A stretch of 64,000 nt of DNA, taken from positions 68,513-132,512 of the forward strand of contig CAZCNS010000011.1 of the NCBI GenBank assembly GCA_964500205.1. Reading direction: 5' to 3'. The notes under the pieces are model-generated. The model ran no database searches, was not told the origin of the DNA, and was given only the letters and a program-made list of their open reading frames with translations. The translations under genes and the position numbers were made by a program. This DNA comes from UBA10329 sp964500205 (lineage in GTDB: Bacteria; Bacteroidota; Bacteroidia; UBA10329). Shown in pieces: positions 62,401 to 64,000 of the stretch; the first letter of the stretch is position 1; each line of letters begins with the position of its first letter.

Positions 62401-63901
62401 CCACCCCAATCAGGATTCTCTGGAATGGCGGTCGCGTTCGGCCATCTTCGACCTGACAACCAACACCATATCAGCCAAAGAGGTTGGGCACGTGGACGTG
62501 GCAGACGCCATCGTCTATCCCAACAACGGGGAGATGACCGTGCGGGCCGATGCCGTTATAGACCCATTGGCTGAGGCACGCATCGTGGCCAACCGCACCA
62601 CGAAGTTTCACACTTTCTATGATGCCAACGTCAACATCGCAGGGCGGTGGAAGTACACCGCCAGCGGGCAGTACGACTATACTGACGTGACAGGTACACA
62701 GCAGAACATCTACTTCGCAGACATCAAGGTGGACAGTGTGAAGCAGACCTATGGCGAAGGCATCATCGATGAAGAAAAGGGCTTCACCCTCAGTCCCAAC
62801 TTCGACTACAAGGGCAAGGCCAAGCTCTTTTCAAGCCGTCAGCATCTGAGTTACGATGGCAGCACCCGTATCAGGCACGACTGTCCCGGCATCACACGAG
62901 ACTGGCTGGCGTTCAAGGAGGAGATAGACCCCAAGGACATTTACATACCGATACCACTCGACCCTAAGGATGCCAACGGCAACCCCATGTCTTCGGGCGT
63001 GGTCATAAGCAAGGACAGCACCAAGGTCTATCCGACCTTCCTCTCCAAGAAGCAGAGACCCAACGATGTGGACATTGTGGCCGCCACCGGCTACCTGCAT
63101 TTTGACAATGCCAGCCGAGAGTACCGCATCTCGAGCAAGGAGAAGCTGAAAGGGGCCGTAGTAGGTGGCAACTATGTGAGCCTAAGCGACCGCTGTATCG
63201 CCACCGGTCAGGGACAGCTTGAGATGGGCCTCGACTTCGGTCAGTTGGAAATGGTCACCCTCGGTACTGTGACTCACAACATGAACAACGACTCCACGAA
63301 ATTCAACGTACTGATGGGACTTGACTTCTTCTTCAATGATGAGAGTCTTCGCATCATGGCCGAGAAACTGAGCAAGCACTTCCCACCGCTCGACCCCATC
63401 TTCTTCGGAACAGAGTATGAGAAATCGCTTATCGAACTCATCGGCAAGGATCGCACGACCAAGCTCATTCAGGAACTCAACCTCTATGGCAGCTTCAAGA
63501 AAATACCATCGGAGCTCACCAAGACACTTATGCTTACAGATGTCAATCTTGCATGGGATGACCGCTCGGGTTCCTACCGGTATAAAGGCTTTATCGGGGT
63601 ATCGACAATCGGTGAACATCAGGTGAACAAGATGATGTTCGGCATGGTGGAGCTGAAGAAGAAGCGAGGCGGTGATGTGCTAACCATTTATCTGGAACCA
63701 AGCGACAACGTCTGGTTCTTCTTCAACTACCAGCGTGGTATTCTCGGAGCGGTAGCCGGCACAGACGATTTCAACAACGAAATACGCAATGCGAAAGACG
63801 ATAAGCGCACCAATAAAGGCGAGAAGGGCGCACCCAATTTCACGTACGTGTTGAGCACAGAAATCCAAAAAAGGAATTTTGTTCGATCGTTTGAAGAGTA
63901 A
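59486..63901 (+). CDS. 1471-aa exported protein of unknown function
   Basis: Signal peptide MRIVLLTVALSLLQIGSFAQ, start ATG 59486. The N-terminal ~170 residues are helical (DDKKAEKLFKETVIPVWNSG), the rest is a very long beta-rich series in which acidic, aromatic strands alternate (GEGVYYPTLQQWRG-like; VDWARAGYDP; YDYTDVTGTQQNIYFADIKV). There is no T9SS sorting domain and no transmembrane helix beyond the signal. Very few Cys. It does not match an enzyme I know; long beta-repeat periplasmic proteins that bridge membranes (AsmA/LptA-like) are one possibility, with weak support. Similar large proteins seem widely conserved in Bacteroidota. Confidence 0.75.
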   Translation: MRIVLLTVALSLLQIGSFAQTLKSFTPDSDTYIQELQGFFAQGDDKKAEKLFKETVIPVWNSGHFSPTQKERTYKVSNLMLDKRKKAVDFENYIYTIIAFANSGRPASDFEAFHDGLEKVVTELSRKQFTEYMDLCRGLFTERVMFDSRSVQWVATTEDFSLQYDSVPKVVFGKMDLIARSKGDSSVIHGTEGVYYPTLQQWRGKGGRVDWARAGYDPVITYAQLDGYIIDVTRPGYTIDSVVFHHPEYLSTPHIGTLTEKVLADVKEGKASYPRFDSYDQRIVIKEIFKDIDYEGGFSQHGVKFLGSGRAGQEAKFIFKRLDRLTNKTEPFIVASSKAFAIKKDKVLAERVKMVIYHEGDSIFHPGIQMNYNVENHAVTFTKDKEGPGRSPFFDSFHKMEIHVDAIMWKLGEEWLIFENKSGGEQAGAMFESETYYDEFRYERVKGMADIHPLWKIRDYCVRNDRQNIRLDEAASLMRADLSDTKVFLINLANAGYLLYDYDKDEVEVKSKLHHYVLSRSKKADYDVIQFESVIKGLPNGKLNLLNWDLGLNGVGRVFLSDSQNVTIFPYDQELTVKQNRDFLFNGKVLAGRLDFYGKDFYFHYDDFKIDLNQVDSLRLSVPDGPVDDQGRQKLKKVKTLLRDLKGELLVDRADNKSGLKDHPRYPVFNSLEDSYVYYDSRSIQDGAYKKENFYMHLRPFTIDSLDNFTKEGLAFDGTFVSGGIFPDFDETLRLMPDFSLGFNRETPADGYPVFAGKGTYKATINMSHEGLKGDGQLEYLTSVSRSKEFLFYPDSVNGIAQDFTIAAQSSGVQYPPVTGVDSRIHWEPKEDHFYAYKTTRAFDIYNGEVAHHGMLDLSPRGLDGAGSMDFADADISSKNFNFKYEDFHADQAAFKLRGPGSDAFAFRTENVKMDIDLKTRQGRFRSNTGGDFVDFPVNKYICYIDEFKWNIDQKNIDIVSSEGEGSRYVSTHPNQDSLEWRSRSAIFDLTTNTISAKEVGHVDVADAIVYPNNGEMTVRADAVIDPLAEARIVANRTTKFHTFYDANVNIAGRWKYTASGQYDYTDVTGTQQNIYFADIKVDSVKQTYGEGIIDEEKGFTLSPNFDYKGKAKLFSSRQHLSYDGSTRIRHDCPGITRDWLAFKEEIDPKDIYIPIPLDPKDANGNPMSSGVVISKDSTKVYPTFLSKKQRPNDVDIVAATGYLHFDNASREYRISSKEKLKGAVVGGNYVSLSDRCIATGQGQLEMGLDFGQLEMVTLGTVTHNMNNDSTKFNVLMGLDFFFNDESLRIMAEKLSKHFPPLDPIFFGTEYEKSLIELIGKDRTTKLIQELNLYGSFKKIPSELTKTLMLTDVNLAWDDRSGSYRYKGFIGVSTIGEHQVNKMMFGMVELKKKRGGDVLTIYLEPSDNVWFFFNYQRGILGAVAGTDDFNNEIRNAKDDKRTNKGEKGAPNFTYVLSTEIQKRNFVRSFEE

Positions 63902-63916
63902 AGAAACGATTGCTTA

Positions 63917-63924
63917 CTTTTGCA
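63917..63924 (+). promoter_or_regulatory. -7 element (TACTTTTG) of tRNA-Arg
   Basis: TAnnTTTG match ending 24 nt before the tRNA-Arg gene. Confidence 0.55.
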
Positions 63925-63948
63925 GCCCTCTTCGGAGGAACGGTTCGG

Positions 63949-64000
63949 CTCTGTAGCTCAACTGGATAGAGCACCTCACTACGGATGAGGAGGTTTGGGG
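63949..64000 (+). tRNA. tRNA-Arg (ACG), 3' part missing
   Basis: GGCTCTG begins the acceptor stem, followed by D arm GCTCAACTGGATAGAGC and anticodon stem-loop CCTCACTACGGATGAGG with anticodon ACG. The variable region starts and then the window ends, so T arm and acceptor 3' strand are not visible. Confidence 0.88.

Overview
The window is a gene-dense stretch of a Bacteroidota chromosome, probably a Flavobacteriales-like lineage with unusually high G+C. The evidence is: secreted proteins ending in type IX secretion (T9SS) sorting domains of both type A and type B; -7 promoter elements of the form TAnnTTTG/TAnnTTCG; almost no Shine-Dalgarno sequences; menaquinone made by the futalosine route (mqnE); tRNAs without an encoded CCA; and a dnaA / LMW phosphatase / RsmI-like cluster. 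I cannot place it more precisely from sequence alone.

Layout. 1-6.4 kb: a truncated secreted protein, pabB-tilS, tRNA-Phe and a tandem pair of M16 peptidases. 6.5-12.3 kb: a giant T9SS type B surface protein, an M43 metalloprotease and mqnE. 12.3-13.1 kb: a non-coding island with a nested inverted repeat and a 42-bp periodic array. 13.1-18.1 kb: glycosyltransferase, histidine kinase, WYL regulator and small envelope proteins. 18.2-26.7 kb: a 1488-aa three-repeat secreted protein, a T9SS subtilase, a helical protein and an NlpC/P60 hydrolase. 26.7-28.8 kb: a repeat island (remnant of a REP-associated transposase, 21-bp array, 153-bp duplication, REP-like palindromes, one small gene). 28.8-36.3 kb: M48 protease plus envelope protein, methyltransferase, pdhB and a TPR membrane protein. 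36.3-41.7 kb: a tightly overlapping six-gene minus-strand operon (GT2, polysaccharide deacetylase, membrane protein, GMC oxidoreductase, SDR epimerase, GNAT), probably making or modifying a surface glycan or lipid. 42-49.5 kb: recQ, PAP2 phosphatase, recR and a phenylacetate-type thiolase/paaZ pair interrupted by a GxxExxY nuclease-like gene between two hairpin elements. 49.6-55.2 kb: a split 5'-nucleotidase, dnaA, LMW phosphatase, RsmI-like methylase and a sterol-desaturase-family hydroxylase. 55.3-64 kb: a collagen-like S74 protein, a BadF-type kinase, a fatty acid desaturase, a 1471-aa secreted protein of unknown function and a tRNA-Arg cut by the window edge.

The most interesting structure is non-coding. 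Two separate islands carry tandem arrays (42 bp and 21 bp) built from dyad-symmetric elements spaced 21 bp apart, two helical turns. A GxxExxY gene with a pair of paralogous hairpins exactly fills the gap between two catabolic genes. At least nine genes have a -7 element only 4-6 nt before the start codon, implying leaderless mRNAs.
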